Shown: positions 1 through 6,426, numbered from the stretch's first letter. The stretch: 6,982 bases of DNA from CAYLJO01 sp964383905 (GCA_964383905.1 CAYLJO010000285.1:1-6982); one strand, 5' to 3'. Notes: generated by a model from the letters alone, not told the origin. Made by a program: numbers and translations.

Positions 1-208
1 CCATGTGGATGAATTCGAGGCCAAGCCTCTTGATGTTAGCGATGTCGCGCGGCCATTGGCTGGCGTCCCAAGCCTCCGGGTAATAATAAACGCCAATCGT
101 CATCAGGTCGGCGTCGTCGAAAAATTTGGGCCGGGATTGGGGCAAAACGGTATGGCCTGCTAAAAGGACCATAACGAGCGCGAGGACAGTACGGCGCTGA
201 GATTTCAT
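1..208 (-). CDS. Secreted glycoside hydrolase, GH42 beta-galactosidase-like (5' part only)
   Basis: Only the first 69 codons are present; the gene runs off the left edge of the window. Residues 1 to about 24 look like a signal peptide: charged start MKSQRR, hydrophobic core TVLALVMVLLAG, then a short polar stretch, so the enzyme is probably exported. The mature start carries GVYYYPEAW (39-47) followed by W52, R54-D55 and RLGLEFIHM. This matches the beginning of the catalytic barrel of GH42 beta-galactosidases, which typically open with G-x-x-YYPE-x-W and then a W-x-x-D-x-x-x-x-K-x-x-G pattern. The family releases galactose, and in some members arabinose, from plant polysaccharides. The ATG at 206-208 is the start that includes the signal peptide; no clear Shine-Dalgarno sequence precedes it. 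It lies downstream of xylAB on the same strand after a 168-base gap. Related clan A hydrolases cannot be excluded, because the catalytic glutamates lie outside the window. Confidence 0.75.
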   Translation of the reverse strand, partial: MKSQRRTVLALVMVLLAGHTVLPQSRPKFFDDADLMTIGVYYYPEAWDASQWPRDIANIKRLGLEFIHM

Positions 209-258
209 CGCAAGTATTTGTATAAAAGCTGAAGGATGGGTAGAGCTAGAGCGCCGAC

Positions 259-286
259 ATTTTACCAGAGTTGACACGTATTGCAA
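259..286 (-). promoter_or_regulatory. Candidate sigma70-like promoter for the glycoside hydrolase
   Basis: On the minus strand, TTGCAA (281-286) and TAAAAT (259-264) are separated by 16 bases. The predicted start would give a leader of roughly 45 bases before the hydrolase ATG. The -35 box lies inside the perfect 10-base palindrome TATTGCAATA (279-288), a possible regulator contact. The assignment rests on hexamer similarity only. Confidence 0.4.
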
Positions 287-300
287 TATTTTCAGAAGTA

Positions 301-331
301 ACAAGAAAAGAGGGTTGGCGGGCGCCGCGCC
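301..331 (-). terminator. Possible intrinsic terminator after xylB
   Basis: On the minus strand the inverted repeat GGCGC-G-GCGCC (321-331) is followed, after a few C-rich bases, by the T-rich stretch CTCTTTTCTTGTT (down to 301). It sits about 45 bases past the xylB stop and before the candidate promoter of the next gene, where a transcript end would be expected. The loop is very short and the U-tract is offset from the stem, so termination may be weak or partial. Confidence 0.35.
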
Positions 332-363
332 GGAGTGTACTGTAGAGCTCAACGCCAGAAGCC

Positions 364-386
364 TGCCGAACGATAGCTATTCGGCA
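364..386 (-). repeat. Inverted repeat spanning the xylB stop codon
   Basis: TGCCGAA (364-370) and TTCGGCA (380-386) form perfect 7-base arms around a 9-base loop that contains the xylB stop codon (377-379). In the xylB mRNA this would fold into a small stem-loop at the end of translation. There is no U-tract directly after it, so it looks more like an mRNA 3' structure than a complete terminator. Confidence 0.4.
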
Positions 387-1882
387 ACGCTCTCTCGGAT
401 ATCGCGCAACGCCGGGTAGAGGGCGCGAAATATTTTATACTGACGATCCATCAATGCGACCCTGTCTGTTTTCGGCTGGATGCGCGAGGCCACGCGGATA
501 ACCCCTTCGCATGCCGCATCCACAGACGGCCACACTTTGCCACCTACCCCGGCGAGCAGCGCCGCGCCGTAGGCCGCTCCCTCTTCAGCTTCGACTATCT
601 CAACCGTGCGGCCATACACGTCAGCCTGTATCTGCCGCCAAATTGGAGAACGCGCGCCGCCACCGCCGAGGCGGATCGTTTGTACCGGGACCCTCATCTC
701 TTCAAAGATCTTGAGCGTGTCGCGCAAGCTGAAGGCAACTCCTTCGAGAATGGCGCGGATGACGTGTGCGCGGGTATGGCTCGCCGTCAATCCGACGAGC
801 GCCGCGCGTGCGTGTGGGTCCAGGTGCGGCGTGCGCTCGCCCATCAGGTATGGCGCCCATATAACACCGTCGGACCCCGGCGGCGCCTCCGCCGCTTCTT
901 CACTCAATATATCATAAGCGTCGCGGCCATCTGCCGCGGCTGCCCCGAAGCGATCGCGGAACCAGCGCAGTGATAATCCGGCCGCCTGCGTGACGCCCAT
1001 GACGTGCCAGCGTTCCGGTATCGCATGACAGAAGGTATGGACGCGACCTTGCGGGTCGAGGGATGGTTGCGCCGTGGCGGCGAAGACGACGCCGGACGTG
1101 CCGATGGTCGCGCTGACCATCCCGGGTCTCACGATACCCATCCCGACCGCGCCTGCCGCTTGATCGCCAGCCCCGGCGACGACCGGCGTGCCCTCACGAA
1201 GCCCCGTCGCGGCCGACCCCTCCGCCGACACTCGCCCGGTCACCTCCGGTGATTCAAAAACCTTCGGCAGCCACTGCTCTTCTATCTCCGTGACCGTAAG
1301 CATCTCACTTGACCACCGTCGCCTGGTCACATCAAACAGAAGTGTGCCGGATGCGTCGGCCACATCCGTTGCGCGCTCACCCGTCAAGCGCAGTCGCACG
1401 TAGTCCTTCGGCAGTAGAATGCTACGCACGCGCGCCCAAACGGCGGGTTCGATCTCGCGCACCCACAGCAGCTTGGGGAGTGAGAAACCGGTCAGCGCCG
1501 GGTTCAAAGTCAGCTCGATCAGCCGCTCTGCCCCGACCAACCGCGTGAGCGCACGGCATTGCGCGTCCGTGCGCTGGTCGCACCAGATGAGCGCCGGCCG
1601 CAGCACTTCATCCCGCTCGCCCAGCAAGACGGTGCCATGCATCTGCCCGGTGAGACCGATGCAGCCGATCTCGTCCGCTCGGACGCCGTTTTGCATGAGC
1701 ACGTTGCGCACGGCCCCGATGCACGCACGCCACCAGTCGCGCGCGTCCTGCTCGGCCCAACCCGTCTGCGGCGAGGCAAACGGCGCGTGCTCATCGGTTG
1801 CCGATGCGACGACACGCCCCCGATCATCCACGACGACGGCGCGCGTGCCGCCTGTGCCAACATCAATGCCTAACAGTTTCAT
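377..1882 (-). CDS. xylB: Xylulokinase (FGGY carbohydrate kinase)
   Basis: Phosphorylates D-xylulose with ATP to give D-xylulose 5-phosphate, the second cytoplasmic step of xylose catabolism. The 501-residue length is usual for the family. The N-terminal half has the phosphate-binding loop GIDVGTGGTRAVVVD (5-19), the substrate-site motif GQMHG (79-83), WCDQR (100-104) and the first FGGY signature around GFSLPKLLW (132-140). The likely catalytic base is D240 in GAGDQAAGAVG, equivalent to Asp233 of the E. coli enzyme. The C-terminal half carries the GTSG phosphate motif (261-264), YLMGERTPH (345-353), the second FGGY signature near 360-380 and the adenosine-site glycine run LGGGGARSPIW (405-415). 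Its ATG follows the TGA of xylA with no intervening base and has no visible Shine-Dalgarno sequence, so translation is probably coupled to xylA. FGGY kinases differ in sugar preference, but the xylA partner and the MHG motif make xylulose the best call. Confidence 0.95.
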   Translation of the reverse strand: MKLLGIDVGTGGTRAVVVDDRGRVVASATDEHAPFASPQTGWAEQDARDWWRACIGAVRNVLMQNGVRADEIGCIGLTGQMHGTVLLGERDEVLRPALIWCDQRTDAQCRALTRLVGAERLIELTLNPALTGFSLPKLLWVREIEPAVWARVRSILLPKDYVRLRLTGERATDVADASGTLLFDVTRRRWSSEMLTVTEIEEQWLPKVFESPEVTGRVSAEGSAATGLREGTPVVAGAGDQAAGAVGMGIVRPGMVSATIGTSGVVFAATAQPSLDPQGRVHTFCHAIPERWHVMGVTQAAGLSLRWFRDRFGAAAADGRDAYDILSEEAAEAPPGSDGVIWAPYLMGERTPHLDPHARAALVGLTASHTRAHVIRAILEGVAFSLRDTLKIFEEMRVPVQTIRLGGGGARSPIWRQIQADVYGRTVEIVEAEEGAAYGAALLAGVGGKVWPSVDAACEGVIRVASRIQPKTDRVALMDRQYKIFRALYPALRDIRESVAE

Positions 1883-3052
1883 TCAGCGCACGCCGAGCAG
1901 AATATCTATTGTTAGTTGATCGAGCCGCTCGTACTGCAACCCTCGCGCGGCGAGGGCCTTACGATCGAAGTTTTGCCCCAGGAGCGCAGTCGCGTTCCCT
2001 TTTTGGTAAGACCCGATTGAGGGCGCTTTCCCATCGCTCTCCGCGATCTCGGCCAGCAAAGATTTGATCTCCGGATCAGCGTTCCACCGTGCGGCTTTAT
2101 CTTTCAAAATCAGATACGTGCGTATGCAACCGCGCGCAAACTCCTTGACGCCGTCGTAGTCTTCGGTGCGATAGGCGTGGGCGTCGAAGGCGCGTGGGCC
2201 GTCATAGCCCACGTCTTCCAGAAACTTCACCAGCCAGAAAGCCGCCTTCGGATTGGCCGAGCCGAACCGTAAGTCTTGATCGTAGCGCCCCGGAATCTGA
2301 TCGTTGAGATCAATGTGGAAGAGTTTGCCGGCTTCCCATGCCTGTGCGACCGCGTGCATCATGTTCAGGCCCGGCATATGTTCGTGTGCCACTTCCGGGT
2401 TCACGCCGACCATTTCCGGATGAGCAAGCGTCGTGATAAAGGCGAGGTACGCGCCGGTCGTCGGCATGTAGATGTCTGCGCGCGGCTCGTTGGGCTTCGC
2501 CTCCAGCGCGAATTTATAGTCGTAACCTTGATCTATAGAGTATTCGCACAGGTAGTTGAGCGCCTCCCGCAACCGCTTGATCGCTTCATCGGGACGACGA
2601 CAGGCATCCGTCTCAACACCCTCGCGTCCGCCCCACAACACAAAAATCTTCGCGCCCAGTTCAGCGCCAATATCCATAGACTGCATGGTCTTTTGTACGG
2701 CGTAAGCGCGCACCGACCTGTCGTTGGCGGTGAATGCGCCGTCACGAAATACGGCATCGTAAAAAAGATTTACGGTCATCATCGGCACTTTCAAGCCGTT
2801 CGTTTCGCACGCGCTCTTAAACTCTCGCACGATCCTGTCTCGCTCACTCGGGCTGGCATCAATCGGCACGAGGTCGTTGTCGTGCAGACAGGTGCCGTAT
2901 GCGCCGACTTCGGCGAGCATGCGCACCGCATCTCCGGGCGGCAAGGGCGGACGCACGGCGTCGCCGAAGGGATCACGCCCGCGGTTGCCGACCGTCCAAA
3001 GACCGAATGTGAATTTGTCTTCCGGGCGCGGTTGGTATTTGTCAGCTACCAT
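1883..3052 (-). CDS. xylA: Xylose isomerase, class I (Streptomyces-like)
   Basis: Interconverts D-xylose and D-xylulose in the cytoplasm using two divalent metal ions. The 389-residue product aligns throughout with the short class I enzymes of actinomycetes, with a constant +3 shift in numbering. The expected active-site residues are visible: W19, F29, catalytic H57 (LHDND), F97, W140, E184 and K186 (FALEAKPNEP), E220 and H223 (NPEVAH), D248, D258 and D260 (HIDLN then YDQDLRFG), and D290. After D290 the usual F-K-P-P is replaced by A-H-A-Y, so the lysine equivalent to Streptomyces Lys289 is a histidine here. The start at 3052 is preferred over an in-frame ATG 23 codons upstream. It has AGGAGGT seven bases ahead, and the product then begins like the family (MVADKYQPRPEDKFTFGLW). 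It forms an operon with xylB. Confidence 0.97.
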   Translation of the reverse strand: MVADKYQPRPEDKFTFGLWTVGNRGRDPFGDAVRPPLPPGDAVRMLAEVGAYGTCLHDNDLVPIDASPSERDRIVREFKSACETNGLKVPMMTVNLFYDAVFRDGAFTANDRSVRAYAVQKTMQSMDIGAELGAKIFVLWGGREGVETDACRRPDEAIKRLREALNYLCEYSIDQGYDYKFALEAKPNEPRADIYMPTTGAYLAFITTLAHPEMVGVNPEVAHEHMPGLNMMHAVAQAWEAGKLFHIDLNDQIPGRYDQDLRFGSANPKAAFWLVKFLEDVGYDGPRAFDAHAYRTEDYDGVKEFARGCIRTYLILKDKAARWNADPEIKSLLAEIAESDGKAPSIGSYQKGNATALLGQNFDRKALAARGLQYERLDQLTIDILLGVR

Positions 3053-3059
3053 GATAGTA

Positions 3060-3066
3060 ACCTCCT
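3060..3066 (-). promoter_or_regulatory. Ribosome binding site of xylA
   Basis: The minus strand reads AGGAGGT followed by seven bases and ATG at 3052. This near-perfect Shine-Dalgarno sequence decides the xylA start. The longer reading frame beginning at 3121 would translate through this site and add a 23-residue segment with no counterpart in class I enzymes. Confidence 0.85.
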
Positions 3067-3159
3067 GAATTGAAGGAAGATCTCCGGCAGGCCGATTAGC
3101 CAGTCTCCGAAGTTGCCACAACGGGTTTACTTATTTAAGCACTTACCTGGTGTGAAGCG

Positions 3160-3188
3160 AGATTATGCCAGTTTCGATATGCAGTCAA
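3160..3188 (-). promoter_or_regulatory. Proximal xylA promoter candidate
   Basis: On the minus strand, TTGACT (3183-3188) and TAATCT (3160-3165) are separated by exactly 17 bases. Transcription would start near 3153, giving a leader of about 100 bases before xylA. The -35 hexamer lies in the spacer of the 3174-3198 palindrome, so a repressor bound there would block RNA polymerase. Basis: close match to sigma70 consensus with ideal spacing; not experimentally shown. Confidence 0.55.
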
Positions 3189-3198
3189 TGCGTATCGA
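3174..3198. promoter_or_regulatory. Operator-like palindrome at the xylA proximal promoter
   Basis: Two 9-base arms, TCGATATGC (3174-3182) and GCGTATCGA (3190-3198), are complementary at eight of nine positions and are separated by seven bases. The centre coincides with the -35 box of the proximal promoter. The symmetry, length and position fit a dimeric repressor site for xylAB. No regulator gene lies in the window, and the sequence does not resemble the Bacillus XylR operator as I know it, so the protein family cannot be named. Confidence 0.5.
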
Positions 3199-3377
3199 CC
3201 TGCACTTGAGGCCCCTTCACCCTCCCCCTTCCGCCCCATAGATGCCACGGAGCGTGGGCAGATGTTGCTCGGATTATTCTCTCTCGGTTCTTTGTGGATA
3301 GCTCTATAAAAGCTTAATTCTGACAAGAATAGGCCTTGCCAGGGATTTGATTATTTTCCAGCAATTAAATCGCCCAG

Positions 3378-3425
3378 GATGCTTATATAAGATTAAAATG
3401 AGCATCTGTCAAGATCTTTGAGCAT
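3378..3425. repeat. Cluster of ATGCTCA/AGCATC words around the distal xylA promoter
   Basis: Plus-strand TGAGCAT occurs at 3399-3405 and again at 3419-3425, exactly 20 bases apart and on either side of the distal -35 box. An inverted copy of the core, GATGCT (3378-3383), pairs with AGCATC (3401-3406) across the -10 region. Spacings of about two helical turns suggest regulator half-sites on one face of the DNA. The words are short, so part of this may be chance in an AT-rich promoter. Confidence 0.35.
3384..3412 (-). promoter_or_regulatory. Distal xylA promoter candidate
   Basis: On the minus strand, a perfect consensus TTGACA (3407-3412) is followed after 17 bases by TATATA (3384-3389), in a locally AT-rich stretch. 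It reads towards xylA and would give a leader of about 320 bases with no convincing reading frame. It is the best sigma70-like match I found in the window. Confidence 0.6.
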
Positions 3426-3715
3426 TATTTAGCCACTTAGGGGCGCGAAAAGCCGCCGGAGGAAGCCTCAAACACGTTCAGAAGAATATGTGAGATTGGG
3501 ACCGACGTACTTGCGTAGCCTGAAAAATATGGCTAGACGAGTTTTTTGGTCAGGACATACCGCAAGGACAGAGACTGACACGCTGCCCGCCCACTGCTTG
3601 CCATCGAGCAGAGACCTACCCCGCCTTACATCTCTCACACCCGAGCTGCCCTGCTGTGGTTACACCGGCAGTCTCTGAGCGCGGACCGGCCGCAGGGCCG
3701 AACAGTTCGGGGTGG
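3426..3715. other. Intergenic stretch between the permease and the xylA control region
   Basis: No credible gene is visible. A frame of 62 codons on the plus strand (3490-3678, GTG start) has low-complexity, Arg/Ser/Thr/Leu-rich content and no Shine-Dalgarno sequence, so it is not called. The stretch holds the word CAGAGAC at 3569-3575 and 3609-3615. It also holds a perfect 9-base inverted repeat: CAGAGACTG (3569-3577) with CAGTCTCTG (3669-3677). No tRNA or known riboswitch pattern was recognised. Confidence 0.5.
3687..3710 (-). terminator. GC-rich hairpins just after the permease stop, possible transcript end
   Basis: Within 30 bases of the permease stop there are two alternative small stems: CCGAAC-A-GTTCGG (3698-3710, a perfect palindrome) and CGGCC-GCAG-GGCCG (3687-3700). 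They overlap and so exclude each other. There is no U-tract, so this is not a standard intrinsic terminator. It is listed as the only strong secondary structure directly after the gene. Confidence 0.25.
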
Positions 3716-6202
3716 CTATTCGCTGCGTAGTGACAGCATGGGATCAATCCCGGTCGCTCGGAGAGCGGGCATCAAGCATGCTGAGGCCGCAACAGCAATC
3801 AATAAAAGGGAGACCGCCGCAAAGGTCGCCGGATCGGCTGCCGGAGTGTCGAACAAGAGGGCCGCCATTAACCTGTTGAGGATCAGTGCTCCTATTACTC
3901 CAACCGCCAGCCCCAGTAGCACGAGCGTCATTCCCTGCCGCATCACCATCGCCAGGATCCTTGCCCGGGTAGCGCCAAGGGCCATCCGGATGCCGATTTC
4001 GCGTGTCCGCTGGGTTACCGCCAACGCCATGACCCCCGTGATTCCCGCCGCCGTGATAATCAGCGCGAGGGCCGCGAAGAGACCGAGCAGCACCGCCGTC
4101 AGCCGCGGAGACGCCACTGAATCATCTCTGACTTGTTCCAAAGTCTTAACCTGGTCGACGGCCGTTTGCGGGTCAACTTGGTGAACGACGTCGCGCATCA
4201 GTCTGGCCATACTCATCGGATCTGAAAGTGTTCGGACCAACAGGAAGCTGCCATTCGGATTTTGCGCCAGAGGACCGTAGATCTCGTCCGTCGGTTCGCG
4301 ATCCAGTCCGTATTGCTTCACGTCGCCAACGATCCCGACGACCGTGACCCAGCTCTTTCCACCGTCGAACGAGACCCGTTTGCCGAGCGCGTCTTCCTCT
4401 CCCCAGCGATGACGCGCCGCCGACTCGTTGATGATGGCGACAAGCGGCGCCTTCTCATCATCCGCATCGGTAAACACCCGGCCGCGGATAAGAGGGGCAC
4501 CGATGGTGCGGAAGTATTCTGGGCTGACTGCGCGGGGGTCCACCTGCGGCGCCAACTGCCCTTCACCCAGGGGGCGACCCTCCAGTTGAACGCTGACGTT
4601 GTTCGGCCCGCGTGTGATCCCCGTCGGATTCAGAGGGTAAGTTGACGCCAACGATGCGCTCTGCACGCCGGGCTGCGGTCTTACTCTCTCCAGTATGCGC
4701 TTGAAGAGCTCGGAGAACTGCGCGTTGGTTGTGTACTTCGACCAGTTGGGCGCCAGGCGCATAACCAGTACTTTCTCGGGATTGAAGCCGGGATTCACCC
4801 GTTGGAGCTTGAGCAGGCTGCGCAGCATCAGCCCCGCCGCGATCAAGATTGTGAAAGAGACGGCCACCTGCGTCACGACGAGTAGACTGCGCACCCGATT
4901 TTTGCCGCCTGACGTAGAGCGACCGCCCTCCTCCTTGAGCGCGTCGGACAAGCTCCGCTGTGAGTTCTTACCGAAGGAGAATGCGGGGATCAACCCGAAG
5001 ACCAGTCCCGTGGCGACCGAGACCAGTAGGGTGAACAGTAAGACGGAGAGGTCGATGTTGATTTCGCCGGTGCGATTGGTGAAGCGGGCGGCGAACTCGA
5101 CCAGCGGTGGCAAACTCAGCTCGGCGATCAGCAAGCCGATGCCCCCGCCCAGCAGAGCGAGCAGGGTGCTTTCGGTCAATAGCTGGCGGATGAGACGGAC
5201 CCGGCTGGCCCCGAGCGCCATTCGCATCGCGACCTCGCGCTTACGCTGCAGGACGCGCGCCAGGCTGAGGTTACCCACGTTAGCGCAGGCGATCAGTAAG
5301 ACAAGGCCCGCCGTCGCCAGCAGGATCAGGAACGTAGGCCGGGCCCGTCGCGTGAGCTCTTCCTGCAACGAAACAACCTGGGCCGTATAGCCTGCGCTTT
5401 TCGGGTAAGATTCCGGATAAGCCGCCTGTAAATTGTTGGCGATTGTGCTGAGGTCGGCCTGTGCCTGCGGAAGCCCCACCCCGGGCCGGAGCCGGCAAAA
5501 AACCGTCATCATCCGCGAATTTCGATCTTCAATAAAGGCCGGAGCGGATCTGAACGGGCACTGGATGGTCGGCATGTAGACGTCACTCTCGGCGGGGTAC
5601 TGTGGGATCGGCGGCAGCACGCCGATTACGACGTGGGGGCGGTTGTTCATCTGGAAGACTTTGCCGACGATGTCGGGATCCCCGCCGTGGCCTTGCTGCC
5701 AGTATTTGTAGCTGAGCACCAGGACGGCATCGGCCCCCGGCCTTTCATCGTCCGGCACGAAGGTCCGCCCGAGGATCGGCTTCACTCCCAGCACGTCGAA
5801 GAAATTCGCCGAGACGACACCGGTTTGGACACGCTCAGGCTCCTGCCGGCCGTAGAGGATGAAGCTCATGGAGTGGTGTTCGACCACCGATTCCATCGTC
5901 TTGTTCTGGTCGCGGTAATCAAAGACTTCTTTGACCGAAAAGCCCATGTCCTCGACGTTGGCGAGCCGTGCCTGTTGGTGCACGACCGCGAGCTGCCGGC
6001 CATCGCGGTAAGGCAGCGGGCGCAGCAGCACGCCGTAGATCACGCTGAAGATGGCCGTATTTACCCCGACGCCCAGCGCCAGGGTGAGCACCGCCACCAG
6101 GGTGAAGCCGGGGTTCCTGAGCAGGATCCTTATTCCGTAACGAACATCCTGCCCGAAGGATTCGACAAAAGTAAGACCGCCTTTATCGTCGTGTTTCTCC
6201 AT
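3716..6202 (-). CDS. ADOP-type duplicated MacB/FtsX permease
   Basis: An inner-membrane protein of 828 residues made of two tandem MacB-like permease modules, the layout of acidobacterial duplicated orphan permeases. It opens with FGQDVRYGIRILLRNPGF (16-33) and a first membrane segment (about 33-60). An extracytoplasmic MacB-type core follows (about 65-285), then three membrane segments near 289-312, 343-366 and 386-409. The second module starts with a segment at about 438-460, followed by a core (about 470-690) and segments near 701-728, 757-778 and 790-813. The duplication shows in EVAMRMALGASR (323-334) and EIGIRMALGATR (735-746), equivalent cytoplasmic stretches. No Walker motifs exist, so any ATPase must come from elsewhere. 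There is no extra N-terminal prefix domain. The start has GGAAGG six bases ahead. It follows a LytTR regulator after 266 bases. The substrate is unknown; MacB relatives act as mechanotransmitters or exporters of peptides, lipoproteins or drugs. Confidence 0.93.
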   Translation of the reverse strand: MEKHDDKGGLTFVESFGQDVRYGIRILLRNPGFTLVAVLTLALGVGVNTAIFSVIYGVLLRPLPYRDGRQLAVVHQQARLANVEDMGFSVKEVFDYRDQNKTMESVVEHHSMSFILYGRQEPERVQTGVVSANFFDVLGVKPILGRTFVPDDERPGADAVLVLSYKYWQQGHGGDPDIVGKVFQMNNRPHVVIGVLPPIPQYPAESDVYMPTIQCPFRSAPAFIEDRNSRMMTVFCRLRPGVGLPQAQADLSTIANNLQAAYPESYPKSAGYTAQVVSLQEELTRRARPTFLILLATAGLVLLIACANVGNLSLARVLQRKREVAMRMALGASRVRLIRQLLTESTLLALLGGGIGLLIAELSLPPLVEFAARFTNRTGEINIDLSVLLFTLLVSVATGLVFGLIPAFSFGKNSQRSLSDALKEEGGRSTSGGKNRVRSLLVVTQVAVSFTILIAAGLMLRSLLKLQRVNPGFNPEKVLVMRLAPNWSKYTTNAQFSELFKRILERVRPQPGVQSASLASTYPLNPTGITRGPNNVSVQLEGRPLGEGQLAPQVDPRAVSPEYFRTIGAPLIRGRVFTDADDEKAPLVAIINESAARHRWGEEDALGKRVSFDGGKSWVTVVGIVGDVKQYGLDREPTDEIYGPLAQNPNGSFLLVRTLSDPMSMARLMRDVVHQVDPQTAVDQVKTLEQVRDDSVASPRLTAVLLGLFAALALIITAAGITGVMALAVTQRTREIGIRMALGATRARILAMVMRQGMTLVLLGLAVGVIGALILNRLMAALLFDTPAADPATFAAVSLLLIAVAASACLMPALRATGIDPMLSLRSE

Positions 6203-6237
6203 CCCACACCTTCCGGGAAATCTCGACCCGAGCCGGG

Positions 6238-6249
6238 TTTGAATTCAAA
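6238..6249. promoter_or_regulatory. Palindrome TTTGAATTCAAA upstream of the permease
   Basis: A perfect 12-base palindrome lies 35 bases before the permease start codon. It could be a regulator site or a small hairpin in the leader. The short length and AT-rich content make chance occurrence possible. Confidence 0.25.
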
Positions 6250-6340
6250 TCATCCGGCCGCAACAATTGAATGAGTCTACACCGATTTATCATTTCGGAG
6301 TTTAAGGTTAGCGGTGAAGCCTGGTAAGAATGCTGTGAAT

Positions 6341-6354
6341 GGCAAACGTTTGCC
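6341..6354. promoter_or_regulatory. LacI/PurR-like operator candidate upstream of the permease
   Basis: The perfect 14-base palindrome GGCAAACGTTTGCC has the central CG and symmetric AAACGTTT core typical of LacI/GalR-family operators. Its inner 12 bases equal the idealised symmetric core of the E. coli PurR box. It lies about 140 bases upstream of the permease start, in the gap after the response regulator gene. The family assignment comes from resemblance only; no LacI-family gene is in the window. Confidence 0.45.
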
Positions 6355-6426
6355 GCCGGCTGCGATCAGGCTTGAGCGCGGGCCGCAGTTTCGAAGCAAG
6401 TAACCATTGTTCGAGGTGGTGACCCT

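Noticed and set aside
2276..3073. 265-codon plus-strand frame opposite xylA
   Set aside because: Lies antisense to a fully conserved xylose isomerase; it is open because of the codon bias of the real gene.
3135..3326. 63-codon frame on the minus strand in the xylA leader, considered as a leader peptide or small protein
   Set aside because: It needs a TTG start without a convincing Shine-Dalgarno sequence, shows no signal peptide or regulatory codon run, and overlaps the proximal promoter and operator-like palindrome.
3490..3678. 62-codon plus-strand frame in the gap after the permease
   Set aside because: GTG start with no ribosome binding site and a composition without domain features. It is the only plus-strand candidate outside gene shadows.
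4695..5390. 231-codon plus-strand frame opposite the permease
   Set aside because: Arg/Ser-rich translation typical of antisense reading through a GC-rich membrane protein gene; no domain recognised.
5633..6274. 213-codon plus-strand frame opposite the permease 5' end
   Set aside because: Mirror of the conserved N-terminal permease module; no ribosome binding site and no family resemblance.
6304..6353. Possible pair of LytTR recognition repeats (AAGGTTAGC and AACGTTTGC)
   Set aside because: Both deviate from the usual consensus and their spacing of 41 bases is about twice what LytTR direct repeats show. The second is part of the GGCAAACGTTTGCC palindrome, a simpler reading.
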